A stretch of 64,000 nucleotides of DNA from Phytophthora sp. 'mugwort'. Taxonomy: Eukaryota; Oomycota; Peronosporomycetes; Peronosporales; Peronosporaceae. The stretch covers positions 1,488,001-1,552,000 of the forward strand of contig JAUCEF010000016.1 in assembly GCA_033558025.1 (NCBI GenBank). Reading direction: 5' to 3'. The notes under the pieces are model-generated. The model was not told the origin of the DNA and did no database searches. It saw only the letters and a list, made by a program, of their open reading frames with translations. The translations under genes and the position numbers were made by a program. Positions 20,771 to 31,738 of the stretch are shown piece after piece (the stretch's first letter is position 1; every line of letters starts with the position of its first letter).

Positions 20771-23737
20771 ATGCGCTTCGACGGTCTGCGAACGCGCAGC
20801 GCCAGCGCGCGGCCCTCGCCCAAGCCCGCTGCGTCCGACGTGCGCCCGCAGCGCGGCCACAGCGTCATGCCGCAGGCCACCATGCCCATCCCGCACACCA
20901 TGACGCGCAACATGTCACGCCAGGCACCGCCGCCGTCCGTGGCCTCTGTCATGTCGCACTCGGAGCCGGCGCTGCCGCCGGTGGACGAGCTCTTTCCTCG
21001 GCCAGACCTGGAGCCGCGAATGAAGAAGCACCTGGTGCGTGTGGCCAACGAGACATCCAACGCGCTGATCCAGGATACGCTCGCGCAGGACGAGCCCGGC
21101 AGCGTGCTGTGGCGCCCCGCGCATCGACCGAGAGGCGCGCCGGGCAACATCCACCTGCTGCGCGGTGCAGCGCGGGACGTGAACGAAGCCAATGACGCCA
21201 CGTGCGTACGAGCTATTAGCGACGATGTGCACGCGAGTATTGAGGAGTTTGCGCTGCTGTTTAAGCTCGATTCGAGTCGAGAGGCGGCAGATCATTTGCT
21301 GCTGTTCAACGCCGACCTGGTGCAACACGCTGCGTTGTATACGCTCGTGTCGCCCTCTGGACAACAGCCGCGCAGATATGTAGGCGTCAAGTGGGCTCTC
21401 GTAGCCTCGCCCTCCCGCTTCTTCAGGAACCGCGACTTTTGCTACTTGGAGTGTCAAAAGGAGTTCACGGACGCAAGAGGACGGCGAGGATGGGTCAGGT
21501 CGCTGCACTCGCTAAAGCTACCTTGCTGTCCATCGCTGGAGAAGGAACACGGGATTGTACGTGCAAGTATCTATAGATCGGGACTAACAGCAGTCGAGAC
21601 GGACGAGCCGGGAGTGCTCAGTGTGACGTACACGGTGGAGCTGGACCTGAAGGGGCGGATGGCGCTGGAACTGTTGCAGCCTGGATTCCTGGCGCAGCGT
21701 GTGGCAGCTTTGGCGACAGTAGACAAGCTGTTGCAGCAGCAGCGACTGAGTAGCAGCCCATTGCTTGGCGACTTGGACATTCCGACGAGAAAACGCACAC
21801 GAGGCAGCTGTAATTTGTGCTTCCGTGAATTTGTGACTGCAGGAGGTTTACGGGATACACTGGCGGCGATTACCAGCATGTCGACGAAATCTAAGCGTTA
21901 TGTATGCCGCAAGTGTGGCGAGGGCGTGTGTCGGCGATGCAGCGATGACTGGTGGCTCGATGTGCCAGTTGTGGGACGCACTAAGGTGCGTATTTGCACG
22001 GTGTGCTCCGCAGAGGCGAAACAGTCGCACATTTCAGCACACACTACGCGCGCCGGCACATACCATCTTAGGAGACCTAATAAAGAGCGTACAACGGAAG
22101 TGGAGGGTGCCACATATCCGGGCTTGCTCGACCCACTGCCACAGCCTACTAGACGGCGCTCGTTGTCCATGCTCGATCGGCCGAGCGATGCTGCATCTTT
22201 CTTCGCACAGCAGGAGGAGATTAAACGTGACTTGGAAATCCGTGCCACGGAGCTGAGTCGACGCGTTCAGCTTTGGGACGAGATGCAGATCTACGATCGC
22301 GACTCCAGTTTGCTTCCAAACGAACAGGAACATGCACGAAAGCTGTTTGTGCGTAAGCAACGCGAGCGCGAAAAGGAGCTGCTTGAGCGCGAAAAGGAGC
22401 AGCGCGAGCGCAAGATGGAGCAGCCTCTAAGCCGTATTCCTTCTTCTAGAGTGGTGGTGCGGGAGGAGGAGAAGGAGGAACCCGAGGTGGAATTAAGGCC
22501 TCAGCACCATCAAACTCGAAGTGTTTCGACGAGTGAGAGTGAGAAACCAGAGGACCAAGTGCCCCTCGACCGGTACCCTTCATTTATGTCGTCAGAACTT
22601 AGTAGTAACCAGGAACCGAGCGACACCGAAGGAGAAGATGTTATCCGGCTCACAGCTGAAGCTGGCGCGCGACTGTCGTCTGACTACCGCGACAGTGATT
22701 TGTCCGACTATGAAGAGCACACGATCGATGACTTGGGTGAAATCCGCACGACCACGGACCTTACTCGCTGGTGGCAAGACCAACAGTGTGCCAGTGAGGG
22801 TAATGAGCAGCCAGTTATCCGACCGCAAGGGCCTCTGTCTCCGGTCGCTTCTCCGAGGAGTGCCAAGCAACGTGTTAGCGACGACAAACGTGACCCAAAG
22901 GTCAAGAAGCAGCAGCAACAACGTACGTCAGTGGCCACGTCAGCAGCTAAGAAGCAGGAGATGGTTGATTTGTTCAACCATTGGAAGCAAGAGTCCACGA
23001 ACGAGATTCAGCATCAAAAACACAACTTTAATCCCGAGCAGCGACAGCAGATGCAAGAGTTTGAAGAGCAGACTCGGTATCAAGAGGAGCAGGCACGCCG
23101 CCGTCAGCAGTCAGATTTCGAGGAGATGGCTCTATATCAGGAGGAGCAGGTTCGCCGCCGACAACAGCCTCTCAAGCCGCCGATTTCTCGGTCCGAGTCC
23201 CTAACGCAGGGCCAGCCCATTGCTTCGGTATTGCAGCAGATTCAGCAGCGCCAGAAGGAACTCGAACATCTGCGCCGCCACCGTCAGGAGCCTCGCGATG
23301 ACGAGCCACCTCGCAGCGGCCACTTTTCAATCGATTCGCTGCCCTCCGTAGCGGCCAAGGAGCGATACCTCCAGCAACAGCGACAGCAACAGCTTGACAT
23401 CGCTACCGAGCGCAAGAAGCAGGATCGTCTCCGTGCGAACAAGGTGCTCGACCAAACTGCCGGCGAAGACGGCGAATTGATGGAAACGTCTCAAGGTCAG
23501 TGGGTCCCGATCAACGAGGTACGGACAACCTCCGACATCGCTACGAGGGTGAGCTCGCCGAGACACGGCCCGGGGTTCTGCGACCACTGCGGGTCTCCCG
23601 AGTACATGAGCGAGAACGGCTCGGTGAAGCCCAGCTGCAAGTGCAGCGCCACTGTAGCGACTCCGACCAAGGCCGCCGGCACTGTTCTATTCGATGGTAA
23701 ATGGATCAGCAGCCCCACGCCGCAGGAGTCACCATAA
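20771..23737 (+). CDS. START-like/FYVE zinc-finger protein, copy 1
   Basis: This intronless gene encodes 988 residues from the first ATG. After a basic, disordered start, residues about 70-340 form the START-like lipid-binding region shared with the neighbour at 25616. Shared blocks include VKWALVASPSRFFRNRDFCY and GWVRSLHSLKLP. A FYVE-type finger follows with eight Cys (347, 350, 379, 382, 387, 390, 409, 412). The first two pairs are 28 residues apart, where typical FYVE domains have about 12, and the basic RRHHCR patch reads KRYVCRKC. The rest (about 450-900) is Gln/Glu/Arg-rich coiled coil. Near the end a Cys cluster (937, 940, 956, 958) may bind another zinc. FYVE proteins usually bind phosphatidylinositol 3-phosphate on endosomes. 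This class is much expanded in oomycetes. Confidence 0.88.
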   Translation: MRFDGLRTRSASARPSPKPAASDVRPQRGHSVMPQATMPIPHTMTRNMSRQAPPPSVASVMSHSEPALPPVDELFPRPDLEPRMKKHLVRVANETSNALIQDTLAQDEPGSVLWRPAHRPRGAPGNIHLLRGAARDVNEANDATCVRAISDDVHASIEEFALLFKLDSSREAADHLLLFNADLVQHAALYTLVSPSGQQPRRYVGVKWALVASPSRFFRNRDFCYLECQKEFTDARGRRGWVRSLHSLKLPCCPSLEKEHGIVRASIYRSGLTAVETDEPGVLSVTYTVELDLKGRMALELLQPGFLAQRVAALATVDKLLQQQRLSSSPLLGDLDIPTRKRTRGSCNLCFREFVTAGGLRDTLAAITSMSTKSKRYVCRKCGEGVCRRCSDDWWLDVPVVGRTKVRICTVCSAEAKQSHISAHTTRAGTYHLRRPNKERTTEVEGATYPGLLDPLPQPTRRRSLSMLDRPSDAASFFAQQEEIKRDLEIRATELSRRVQLWDEMQIYDRDSSLLPNEQEHARKLFVRKQREREKELLEREKEQRERKMEQPLSRIPSSRVVVREEEKEEPEVELRPQHHQTRSVSTSESEKPEDQVPLDRYPSFMSSELSSNQEPSDTEGEDVIRLTAEAGARLSSDYRDSDLSDYEEHTIDDLGEIRTTTDLTRWWQDQQCASEGNEQPVIRPQGPLSPVASPRSAKQRVSDDKRDPKVKKQQQQRTSVATSAAKKQEMVDLFNHWKQESTNEIQHQKHNFNPEQRQQMQEFEEQTRYQEEQARRRQQSDFEEMALYQEEQVRRRQQPLKPPISRSESLTQGQPIASVLQQIQQRQKELEHLRRHRQEPRDDEPPRSGHFSIDSLPSVAAKERYLQQQRQQQLDIATERKKQDRLRANKVLDQTAGEDGELMETSQGQWVPINEVRTTSDIATRVSSPRHGPGFCDHCGSPEYMSENGSVKPSCKCSATVATPTKAAGTVLFDGKWISSPTPQESP

Positions 23738-25615
23738 GGCGTAGTTAACGCGTGATATGTCGTCGGCGTAGCGAATTCATGTAGAAAGTCCCCAGTTCGA
23801 CTGGAGTTGGTAAAAAGTAAAATGTACGTTGTCCAGTGACGAAACCCAGAAAAATCTGCTAACCGTGCAAACTGGTGAGGGATTCAACGTCCTTCATATG
23901 ATTTTTTTCGGAGAGGGGGGGGGGAGACTATCGCTTCAATGTTAATTGACATAGTCCACGAGCCAACCACTGCCACGCGATCGGCGACTTACAACACCCC
24001 GAAGCTTGCACATTGTCGTCGATGTCGACGATGCGCACACACTCGACAGGCGGTTCGACGGGAGCGAGGCGTCCGGCTACAACTTGCCAATCTGGTTCGA
24101 GTGCGACCGGGGCGATCGAGGGCAACCATTTCGCATGTCCGCTGAGCCTGAAAACACGGCGCGACCACAACCTCGCCATCGCTTTGCCATACAACAAATT
24201 GCACACGCTGGTCACATCCCCACACGCCGATGCAGAAGTTCTGCAGCAGAACTTATTACTATGGAATTGCGCCGTCTGACGTGTCAAATCGACAATTGAG
24301 ATGGTATCCACCAAGTGGCCTCGAACGCCTTTTAGTAGCAGCGATGGCAACACGATGATGGCAAAGGTGCCTTTTGGGACTGTTTTTTTGTGTGATTCGC
24401 TCGTTTAACTCGCTTTGTCGCAAGCTACGGTAAGTCCTTCGATTTTGAAGTTAAATTTTCAAATAGTAGTCGAGATTTATAAATAAAAATCCAAATAGCA
24501 TTGTCGAAACTTTCCACTTGCTCGTACACTTCATCCTACATCGAGGCTAACTCAAAACGAAGAAGAGCAGGCTGGGGCGGAGCTGATCTACCGAGACAAT
24601 ACACAAGGGGGAGGGGGTGGCAAGCCGACGCCACACCTAACTTCCAGGCGGGCCAATCTATCTATGCTTCTACACAATCTTGTTGGAGCTAACAGTATGA
24701 AGATAATCCATTGTGTGTATGAGTAAAAAAGCGATGCTATTTCTTGCTGAGAGGAGAGTCAAGAACTATCGCATTTTAACATATAGAAATATTGTTTGAT
24801 TTTTTCTGAAGTTATGAATTTTTAATCATATTACGTAATGAGTTTATTGTTAGTTTCTTACTATTTTAGTAGTATTATAAATAGTAAGCTCTAAAAAATA
24901 AGTAATGTCCAAAAGAAATTTAGGCTTTTTTTTTTTTAAGCTAAAAAAACGGATGACCCGAGATCGTACAGTACATGATACAGTTCTACTCGGTGGCCAA
25001 AACTCTGTAAAACCCTCATTGGCCAAAAGTGATTTGAAGCGGCACGGTTTGACACGTCCGGGGATGGGCGCGGATGTAATGCCGGGCGCACCGTCGAAAG
25101 TTGGAAAAGCAAAGTCACATTTTCAAAATTTCGACGACTGCCTCTGTGCATGGTGCACGTCTGGCGCCCACAACACAAAGGAGGGAAGACCGTCCCAGGC
25201 TGCGCTCGCATCCTGGCTGTCCGGCGCCGCGCCGACCTCAGCGCACCACGTAGTTCATCCTTGTCCGACTGCCGGCCAAGTATCACACTCAGTATCCTGC
25301 ATTGAGCTCCTCCACTCCGGCGTGGGCACCAAGTCTATCTCCTTCTGTGCAACTGGCTCTCTCGCAGACACAAACTGTAAGAAATCCCCCCCCCCCCCCC
25401 GCACTCTTGACGGCGTTCTTCAGTTTGCTATAACAATAATGTACATCGTCGTACGTGCAGGTGAAGGAGGTGCCAGTTATTAATAACGTCCACGAAAGGG
25501 AGATATTCTAGTTGCTCAGGTGTAGGTTATCACCTGACTTAACCGTTCTCCTAACCGAACCAACAAGTGAGTTAACAAGCGAAGGAGTTTAACTCAGGCG
25601 ACACACACAAAAAAC
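23738..25615. other. Spacer between the tandem START/FYVE genes
   Basis: No supported gene. Frames at 23928-24353 (minus) and 24905-25483 (plus) are open but have no motif and overlap open shadows. Long homopolymers occur: ten G at about 23917 and fifteen C at 25387-25401. The part from 24700 to 24910 is AT-rich. Confidence 0.45.
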
Positions 25616-28600
25616 ATGGCAAGTCTTGGCACCGCCGACGTCGTTCGCGGTTCAGCGTACACGACGTCGCGCTCCGGTCGATCTGGACGCTCTGGACGCG
25701 GCTCTGGGAGCCGGAATGCCATGGATTCGTCTATGGCCAACTCGACCAACTGTGCCAACCTGAAACATGGCTACACCAGCTCGGCAAGTGGCTACATTCC
25801 GGGCAAGTTGCCATTACCCGACGATTTTTTTCCCGTACCACAACTAAGCCCCAAGGAGAACAAATATCTACTGGGTTTGGCCAAACACGCGTGCAAAGAG
25901 GTAGTATACTACTCGAGACAGCAGGATGGACCAATGAAATGGCTCCATTTGTCATCGGACAACGGCGTGGACGTGTTTCAGGGCGTCGACAACTCGGGAG
26001 GAAGCAACGCGCAGCAAGACGCCAAGGCGCTCACGTATCTACGAGGTTCTTGCAAAATCCATGCAACGATCGACGAGATCTCGGACTTTTTCAAGCTCGA
26101 CACACCTGAAAAACTCGCTGGGTTTACACAAACGGTTGGCAAAGATTTGCTGGATCAGAAGACACTGCTGACACTTGCGACGCCAACACCGGAGAATCCC
26201 AAACATCATGTCGCGGTCAAGTGGACAGCAGTAGAATCGCCCAGTAAACTCGCTCGAAACCGCGATTTCTGCTACATTGAGTGTCACGACGAGTTTCTTG
26301 ACACTAACACCAAGAGACGAGGCTGGGTGCGCAGTATTCACTCGATTCGACTGCCATTCTGTCCCCCATTGAACAGAAGTCACGGCCTGGTACGCGGTAG
26401 TTTGTATCGGTCTGGATTTATCTTCACCGAGTCGGCCGAGAAAGGATGTGTGGAGGCTGTGCACACACTGCACGTCGACATCAAGGGCAATGCCCCCAAT
26501 TGGCTCAAGATTCTCGTCATGAAGCGACGAATTAAAAATATTGCGCAAGTTGATCGTCATTTCCAGCTGCAACGATTGACACAAGGAAAATTACTGGGCG
26601 ACTTGGAACTGCCAGCCAAAGAGCAGGTCACACGGTGCCAGCTGTGTGAGATGCGGTTTGGCTTGTTCCATCGTCGACGACTCTGTCGAAAATGTGGTAA
26701 AGTCGTCTGTAACCCTTGTGGGAATGAGTTTTTACTGGATTATGCTGGTGTAGGCCTCAAGAAGGTGCGGATCTGCTTAGAATGCTCCGAGTCTGTAATG
26801 TATGGAGTTAGTGTACCCATGACGGATGCTACAGGTCGAGTTGTAGAGGACGAGCATACTGGCGCCAAGAAGATTGAAGGGAGTGAGATTCGTCCCGTGT
26901 ACGATGATGGCTCACCGCCTGGTTCGATGATTCTTCTCGAAACCCGACAACATTCTATTGAAGAGAACGAATATTATTTGAAAAATGAAGATATACATGG
27001 ACTTGCTGATATGGAGGAGGCGAAACGGATGAATCGCGAGTTTCAAGAAATGCTTAAAAAGACCAACGACGATTTTATCCCATCGAGTACGATACAAGAA
27101 CGGAGATTCGTACCAAATACACAATCTCTTGATGGAAGGACGAACGAGCTGGCTCCGTGGGAAGAACAGCATCAAAAACGGGTTCAAGATGACGTGGAAA
27201 TTGACGAGGAACTTGGTTTGCCACTCAATAAGAGAGAGCAGATGCTTAAACAAGTGCAGTATGAAGAACAAATGCGTCTGGAGCAGGTTGAGCGCGCCAA
27301 CAAGTTGCGTCAGTATACAACGTCGACAGAAGATGATCAACCTCGGAGGTCTCGAGCGCATGGAATGATACGGAACGAGTCGGGAGAATCTCTTCGACTT
27401 AGCTCGGAATGGAGTGAAGAATACCCCACAGACAAGGGGCTTCTTGGACTCCATTCCAATGGTTCTGGTCGCTCTTCGAGTTCGGGTCAGAATGGTGGGA
27501 CTACCAATAGATCAGTTTTGTCTAGTGACAGCCGACAATCTCAGGAGAGTCGCGAGTATCGGTATGGTAATAGTGGCATCCCGCGTCATCGTACGGAGTT
27601 TCGTAGCAGACACGATAGCATGGAGGAAGGACACGACGAGTTGGGACGTCAGAGACGCACTCAACAATACTTTGATGAACGTAACACTCATCTGACGCTC
27701 TTGAGTGAGGAGCAACAGCATTCAGAAGTGTCAATGGTACGCGACAGTGCTCAACGGATTTTTGACTATAAGCGTCCGCTAATCCCGACCAGATTCCGCG
27801 CGTCGGGTCTCGGAACAGGGTCGGATCCACCTGCTCGTCGTCAACGGACGAAGTCGGAGCTGGAATCTCCTTATACGTCTCTAAGTGATTCAAATCTTGC
27901 TGGTGCCTTTACGACGCGGCGAAGACATCGAAGTGACGACTTAGAAGAGCACGAGGACGAGGCTTTCCGTTTGGCCATGTCAGCCATGCGTTTGTATGAA
28001 GAAGAGCGCGGTCCGAACCTCCAAGTGACGGAAGAGACACGACAAGCAGCTCTGGCCAAGATGATGGACGTGTATGCACGCGAGATTGAGCGCAGTCACA
28101 GCACCGAGTCAGGACTGTACAGTCGAGGCACCACTTCAGATACTCGCCGACTGCATCATGAAGTAGGGATTGCTCCGCTATTGCGACGAACTTTCAGTGA
28201 TGATCGCCCCCCGTCGTTCTTTGGCTCTCCGAAGCAAGTTTTCAGCCACGATGACCGGATTCCTGACCCAAGTCGTCAACGACGCCCAATTTCTTCTCGA
28301 CACAGCCAAGATGCGAGTTCCAGAGCGGATACCTACGCTCCGACTTTGTCTACAAAGCCAGACCGACAACAGAAGACTAGCGAGGAGACTCACGAGTATC
28401 GAGACCTTTCGGATCTCACGTCGAGCGCGTTTCAAGCCTTCCAAATGAACTCACTTGGACCAAGAGATGCCCCAAAGATGCCGGTCAATGTGGTCGAAAG
28501 CTCGGACGATTCCGAGAGCAGCAAGCCGACCTACGAACGAGATATAGCTCAATCCGAGCCATCAGCTACGCAATTCCAACGGGAATCTTCCAGTACGACA

Positions 28601-29431
28601 CACATCCAGCTGAAATCGGACACTTCGGGAGACCGCTCGAGAGCTGCTCCCGCGACATACGGAAGCATTGAGAGTAACGGCGTGTCCCACCAGGTCTCAC
28701 GTCCAAACTCGATGTATGGAGCGCCCGACTCGGACACGTTTAGTGACATGGATCTCACAGACCTTCCGCATTTAATGCGCAAGGATGCTGATGTGGACGC
28801 TCGAAGCTCCTTCACCGACTTGCAGCACTGGACAGAGAAGACGTCGCATGACGCCGAGAACGGAGGCGTCGAGTACATCCCCGAGCCACGACTGAGTGAT
28901 TTACTATCTCCACTTCATTTGGAGGACGTGCAACACGTAGAGGACGACGATAGTGAAAGCCAGTCGTCCAATTCGTCGTCTCAAATTGACTGGCAGAACT
29001 CTCCATTCCAAGGAGGACAAGGCAGATCTCGTGGGACAAACTCTGAGGCCTCATTCATCCGTGCGTACTCGAAGAATGACGAGATTGAATACGAATCTGA
29101 GCCCTATTCCGATCTCCTGAACTCGCCCGTCACGAAAAATCAACTGTCCGAGAGTATGGTGACACAAAACGACGGCCCAACGCAACGTCCGTACCGTAAG
29201 CCGCCTTCGCTGTCGGAACTCTTGTCGGAATATTGCGACAGCGAGCGTTCGTCTTTGCCGTCTTATCTCGAATTTGGAGGCGCGCAGCCGGAGCTAGAGC
29301 CTGAATACCTCGAGGCCATTGCCAACGCGACCAACGACCCAGTGGAAGGAGCAAGACGAGGACATGCCCGGAGACGATCAAGCATCCCATCCGAGCTGGA
29401 AACCATGACGTCGCGCGAACTTTTTCTGTGA
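25616..29431 (+). CDS. START-like/FYVE zinc-finger protein, copy 2
   Basis: This intronless gene encodes 1271 residues. A Ser/Gly/Arg-rich start leads into a START-like region at about 75-335, with VKWTAVESPSKLARNRDFCY and GWVRSIHSIRLPF aligned to copy 1. A canonical FYVE finger follows with Cys 341, 344, 357, 360, 365, 368, 387 and 390. Its basic patch FHRRRLCRKCGKVVC is of the kind that grips phosphatidylinositol 3-phosphate. The remaining 880 residues are polar and probably disordered, with many Ser/Arg and acidic clusters that could be phosphorylated. It is the tandem paralogue of the gene at 20771, sharing order and orientation. The C-terminal halves are unrelated by eye. It probably links endosomal membranes to a lipid or a protein partner. 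Confidence 0.9.
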   Translation: MASLGTADVVRGSAYTTSRSGRSGRSGRGSGSRNAMDSSMANSTNCANLKHGYTSSASGYIPGKLPLPDDFFPVPQLSPKENKYLLGLAKHACKEVVYYSRQQDGPMKWLHLSSDNGVDVFQGVDNSGGSNAQQDAKALTYLRGSCKIHATIDEISDFFKLDTPEKLAGFTQTVGKDLLDQKTLLTLATPTPENPKHHVAVKWTAVESPSKLARNRDFCYIECHDEFLDTNTKRRGWVRSIHSIRLPFCPPLNRSHGLVRGSLYRSGFIFTESAEKGCVEAVHTLHVDIKGNAPNWLKILVMKRRIKNIAQVDRHFQLQRLTQGKLLGDLELPAKEQVTRCQLCEMRFGLFHRRRLCRKCGKVVCNPCGNEFLLDYAGVGLKKVRICLECSESVMYGVSVPMTDATGRVVEDEHTGAKKIEGSEIRPVYDDGSPPGSMILLETRQHSIEENEYYLKNEDIHGLADMEEAKRMNREFQEMLKKTNDDFIPSSTIQERRFVPNTQSLDGRTNELAPWEEQHQKRVQDDVEIDEELGLPLNKREQMLKQVQYEEQMRLEQVERANKLRQYTTSTEDDQPRRSRAHGMIRNESGESLRLSSEWSEEYPTDKGLLGLHSNGSGRSSSSGQNGGTTNRSVLSSDSRQSQESREYRYGNSGIPRHRTEFRSRHDSMEEGHDELGRQRRTQQYFDERNTHLTLLSEEQQHSEVSMVRDSAQRIFDYKRPLIPTRFRASGLGTGSDPPARRQRTKSELESPYTSLSDSNLAGAFTTRRRHRSDDLEEHEDEAFRLAMSAMRLYEEERGPNLQVTEETRQAALAKMMDVYAREIERSHSTESGLYSRGTTSDTRRLHHEVGIAPLLRRTFSDDRPPSFFGSPKQVFSHDDRIPDPSRQRRPISSRHSQDASSRADTYAPTLSTKPDRQQKTSEETHEYRDLSDLTSSAFQAFQMNSLGPRDAPKMPVNVVESSDDSESSKPTYERDIAQSEPSATQFQRESSSTTHIQLKSDTSGDRSRAAPATYGSIESNGVSHQVSRPNSMYGAPDSDTFSDMDLTDLPHLMRKDADVDARSSFTDLQHWTEKTSHDAENGGVEYIPEPRLSDLLSPLHLEDVQHVEDDDSESQSSNSSSQIDWQNSPFQGGQGRSRGTNSEASFIRAYSKNDEIEYESEPYSDLLNSPVTKNQLSESMVTQNDGPTQRPYRKPPSLSELLSEYCDSERSSLPSYLEFGGAQPELEPEYLEAIANATNDPVEGARRGHARRRSSIPSELETMTSRELFL

Positions 29432-30566
29432 GCCGACTGTATGCACTGTACGTACACCTTGACGACTGTGTGAGTGGATGCGTTTAATGTGTCAGCCAAG
29501 CGAAGAGTTTTCCAGTTCGAAACAACACAAAGCAAACTTTTGTCCGTCGCAATGTGTGTTTCAGTTGTTGAATTTCTGACGACCTGCTAACGCTTGGTGC
29601 GTGCAGCGATCTTCAAGTTGCCCGAATTAAGACTATTTTACGGCGCAGGCTGGTAAAGCACAGCAAGTGATGGCGTGGCAGGGTCCAACGCAGCAAAAAA
29701 ATTGTTTTACTTGGAAGTACTTTTTTGCACAGGCATTTGTTGCAGGAACGCATTCTCGCGCCAACCAGAATGGTGCAGAAGTGGAAACCCTGATCGAACC
29801 TAGCACAACTCACGTTTTTTTTTTTCTGTGGGATGATAATGCTCAAGTACTAAGTACGTCCTGTCCTAAAACATTTTCTTTTCGTATTCCAGGATCGACT
29901 TGGCCTCGTACGCCGCGGGATTCGCGTCAAGGGTGCAACGCCTTCGAAGTAGTACGACCGTAGCACTCCCAGTAAGTAGATCGGTGATGGTGTGGCACGC
30001 TCCCGTGATCTGGGTTGAACTTCGCTCCTCCTTGTGATCGTGTGGAGGTATCGTAGAGCTAGTGGCTCCTGCTGGTTTTAGTAGCGTGTGTGAGTAGATT
30101 TGGACGAACGAAATACATTATGCCGGCTGCCAACAGTGTGCAGCAGAGAAGAAAATCTCCATAGATGAGAAGCAATATGGCAATCCTTTCCAAGGCAAGA
30201 TGTACTGATGGTTGTGAGGTTTTGCAAAGTCTGGCAATTCTCTTGATGGCCAATATACTAGCAGGTGTCTGACCTGGACAGACAAGTACAGTATGTTACT
30301 TGGTGCTAAGATTTGTACTACGGTACATCTAAAGAGTTTACGCTGTGCTGTTGATGGCCAAACTTGAAAATGGGCTTACGAGTAGGTGGACCAATATGGA
30401 TTAGGGGTTTTGAAATCGTAGTACCTTGAAGTATATCTCCTGCAAATTTGTATCCTGAGAGCTTAAGTAGAAAACAACCTGCGAGTTTTAACGGTTTAAG
30501 AGTTGATACATCGTGCTAGTCGCATTACGATGGCAACGAAGGCTGCCGCGAAGAGAGCGTTGATCT
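29432..30566. other. Interval without a supported gene
   Basis: Open frame 29667-29963 (plus) and shadows have no motif. An acceptor-like TTCGTATTCCAG at about 29883-29894 precedes an open stretch (IDLASYAAGFASRV), but no matching upstream exon was found. The stretch at 30250-30500 is AT-rich. Confidence 0.4.
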
Positions 30567-31378
30567 CTACTTTCTCAACTTCAGGACCAACGATTTGTTG
30601 CTCTTGACCTTCTTTTGCAATTGCAAGAGTCCGAAGATGAGAGCCTCGGCCGTCGGTGGACAGCCTGGAACATAAATATCAACCGGCACAATGCGGTCGA
30701 CACCACGGACCACAGCGTACGAGAAATGGTAGTAACCGCCACCATTAGCGCAGCTACCGAGGGACACGACATAGCGAGGCTCGGGCATCTGATCATAGAT
30801 TCGACGAAGAGCAGGCGCCATTTTGTTGGTCAGCGTGCCGGCGACAATCATGACGTCGGTTTGGCGAGGAGAGCCACGGAAGACCATTCCCAGGCGCTCA
30901 AAATCGTAGCGTGAGCCGGCTGTAGCAAGAAGAACGAAGAGACAACTGTGAGAACGGACTAAACCCTCCAACATTTGACGAGATAGTAATGTCGAGGAAG
31001 TACCAGCATGCATCATTTCAACGGCGCAGCAAGCAAGACCGAATTGAAGGGGCCAGAGAGAGCTCTTTCGGCCCCAGTTGACGAGATCGTCAAGGCGGGA
31101 CACGACATACTCTACACAACGGCAATAAAAAATAATTCGGTTAGGTACAAATTTCCATAACTCAAATTTCGGGATCACCTACCAGCCTTGTTGCGAGCGA
31201 CCGCGTTTCCAGTGAGAAGATCGGAGATGTTGCCGCGTTGAGAGACGCCGTCGTGGTCCTGCACCTGAGTTCGGTCAGCGACGGTAGAGCTTGCGTGGAG
31301 CGCGCAAGAGGACTTTGTAACAGAGGTCGCACCGCGGAGCAGAAGTTGTGAACCAGCTTGGAGCATGGTGGCGATCAA
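30567..31378 (-). CDS. NDUFS7: NDUFS7 (complex I PSST/NuoB subunit), tandem copy A
   Basis: Three exons on the minus strand: 31378-31183, 31111-31004 and 30919-30567. The introns are 71 and 84 nt with GT-AG ends, giving 218 residues. The start is a basic, Ser/Thr-rich mitochondrial presequence. The protein then matches the 20-kDa iron-sulfur subunit that binds cluster N2 and passes electrons to ubiquinone in complex I. The cluster cysteines are visible as ACC in [24 protein letters not shown] and [26 protein letters not shown] is the family signature. Three more copies follow upstream at 31739, 33166 and 34773. This one has small differences ([20 protein letters not shown]). The reading frame is open, so it may be expressed. 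It is the copy furthest from the USP gene. Confidence 0.93.
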
Positions 31379-31738
31379 TCGAGTGCTAATTGAGTTCTGA
31401 CAGGCGATCTGGCTCTGCAGTAGAGGTCCAGACCAGCAACGCGAAGTCGACGGCGGCGGACTGAAGTTGTCAGCTTACTACTTTAGTGTTGATGGCCACC
31501 TCGACGGGAACTGCAAAAAATGGTGTGAATGAAGCTGTATTACTGGAAAATTAGAAGGAGTCTCATAGATGACGACGCTATTTGGCAACATTGCACAAAT
31601 CGTGTCGTCGTTGAACGGTGAGTATCCCTTCAAAGTGGACCTGATCACTCCTTGGATTACGCAGAAGCTGTTGATGGCCAGCTCGTTTAGTAGGAACCAC
31701 GAGGTTTTTCCAGGTAAATACTAACGTTGCCTGTCAGT
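31379..31738. other. Spacer between NDUFS7 copies A and B
   Basis: This 360-bp spacer contains TGTTGATGGCCA twice (about 31488 and 31670). The same phrase occurs at about 30350 downstream of copy A. It should include the promoter of copy A and the 3' end of copy B. Confidence 0.4.

Noticed and set aside
24905..25483. 192-residue frame before the second START/FYVE gene as a gene
   Set aside because: It spans a 15-base C run and T-rich sequence, has no motif, and probably lies in the promoter region.
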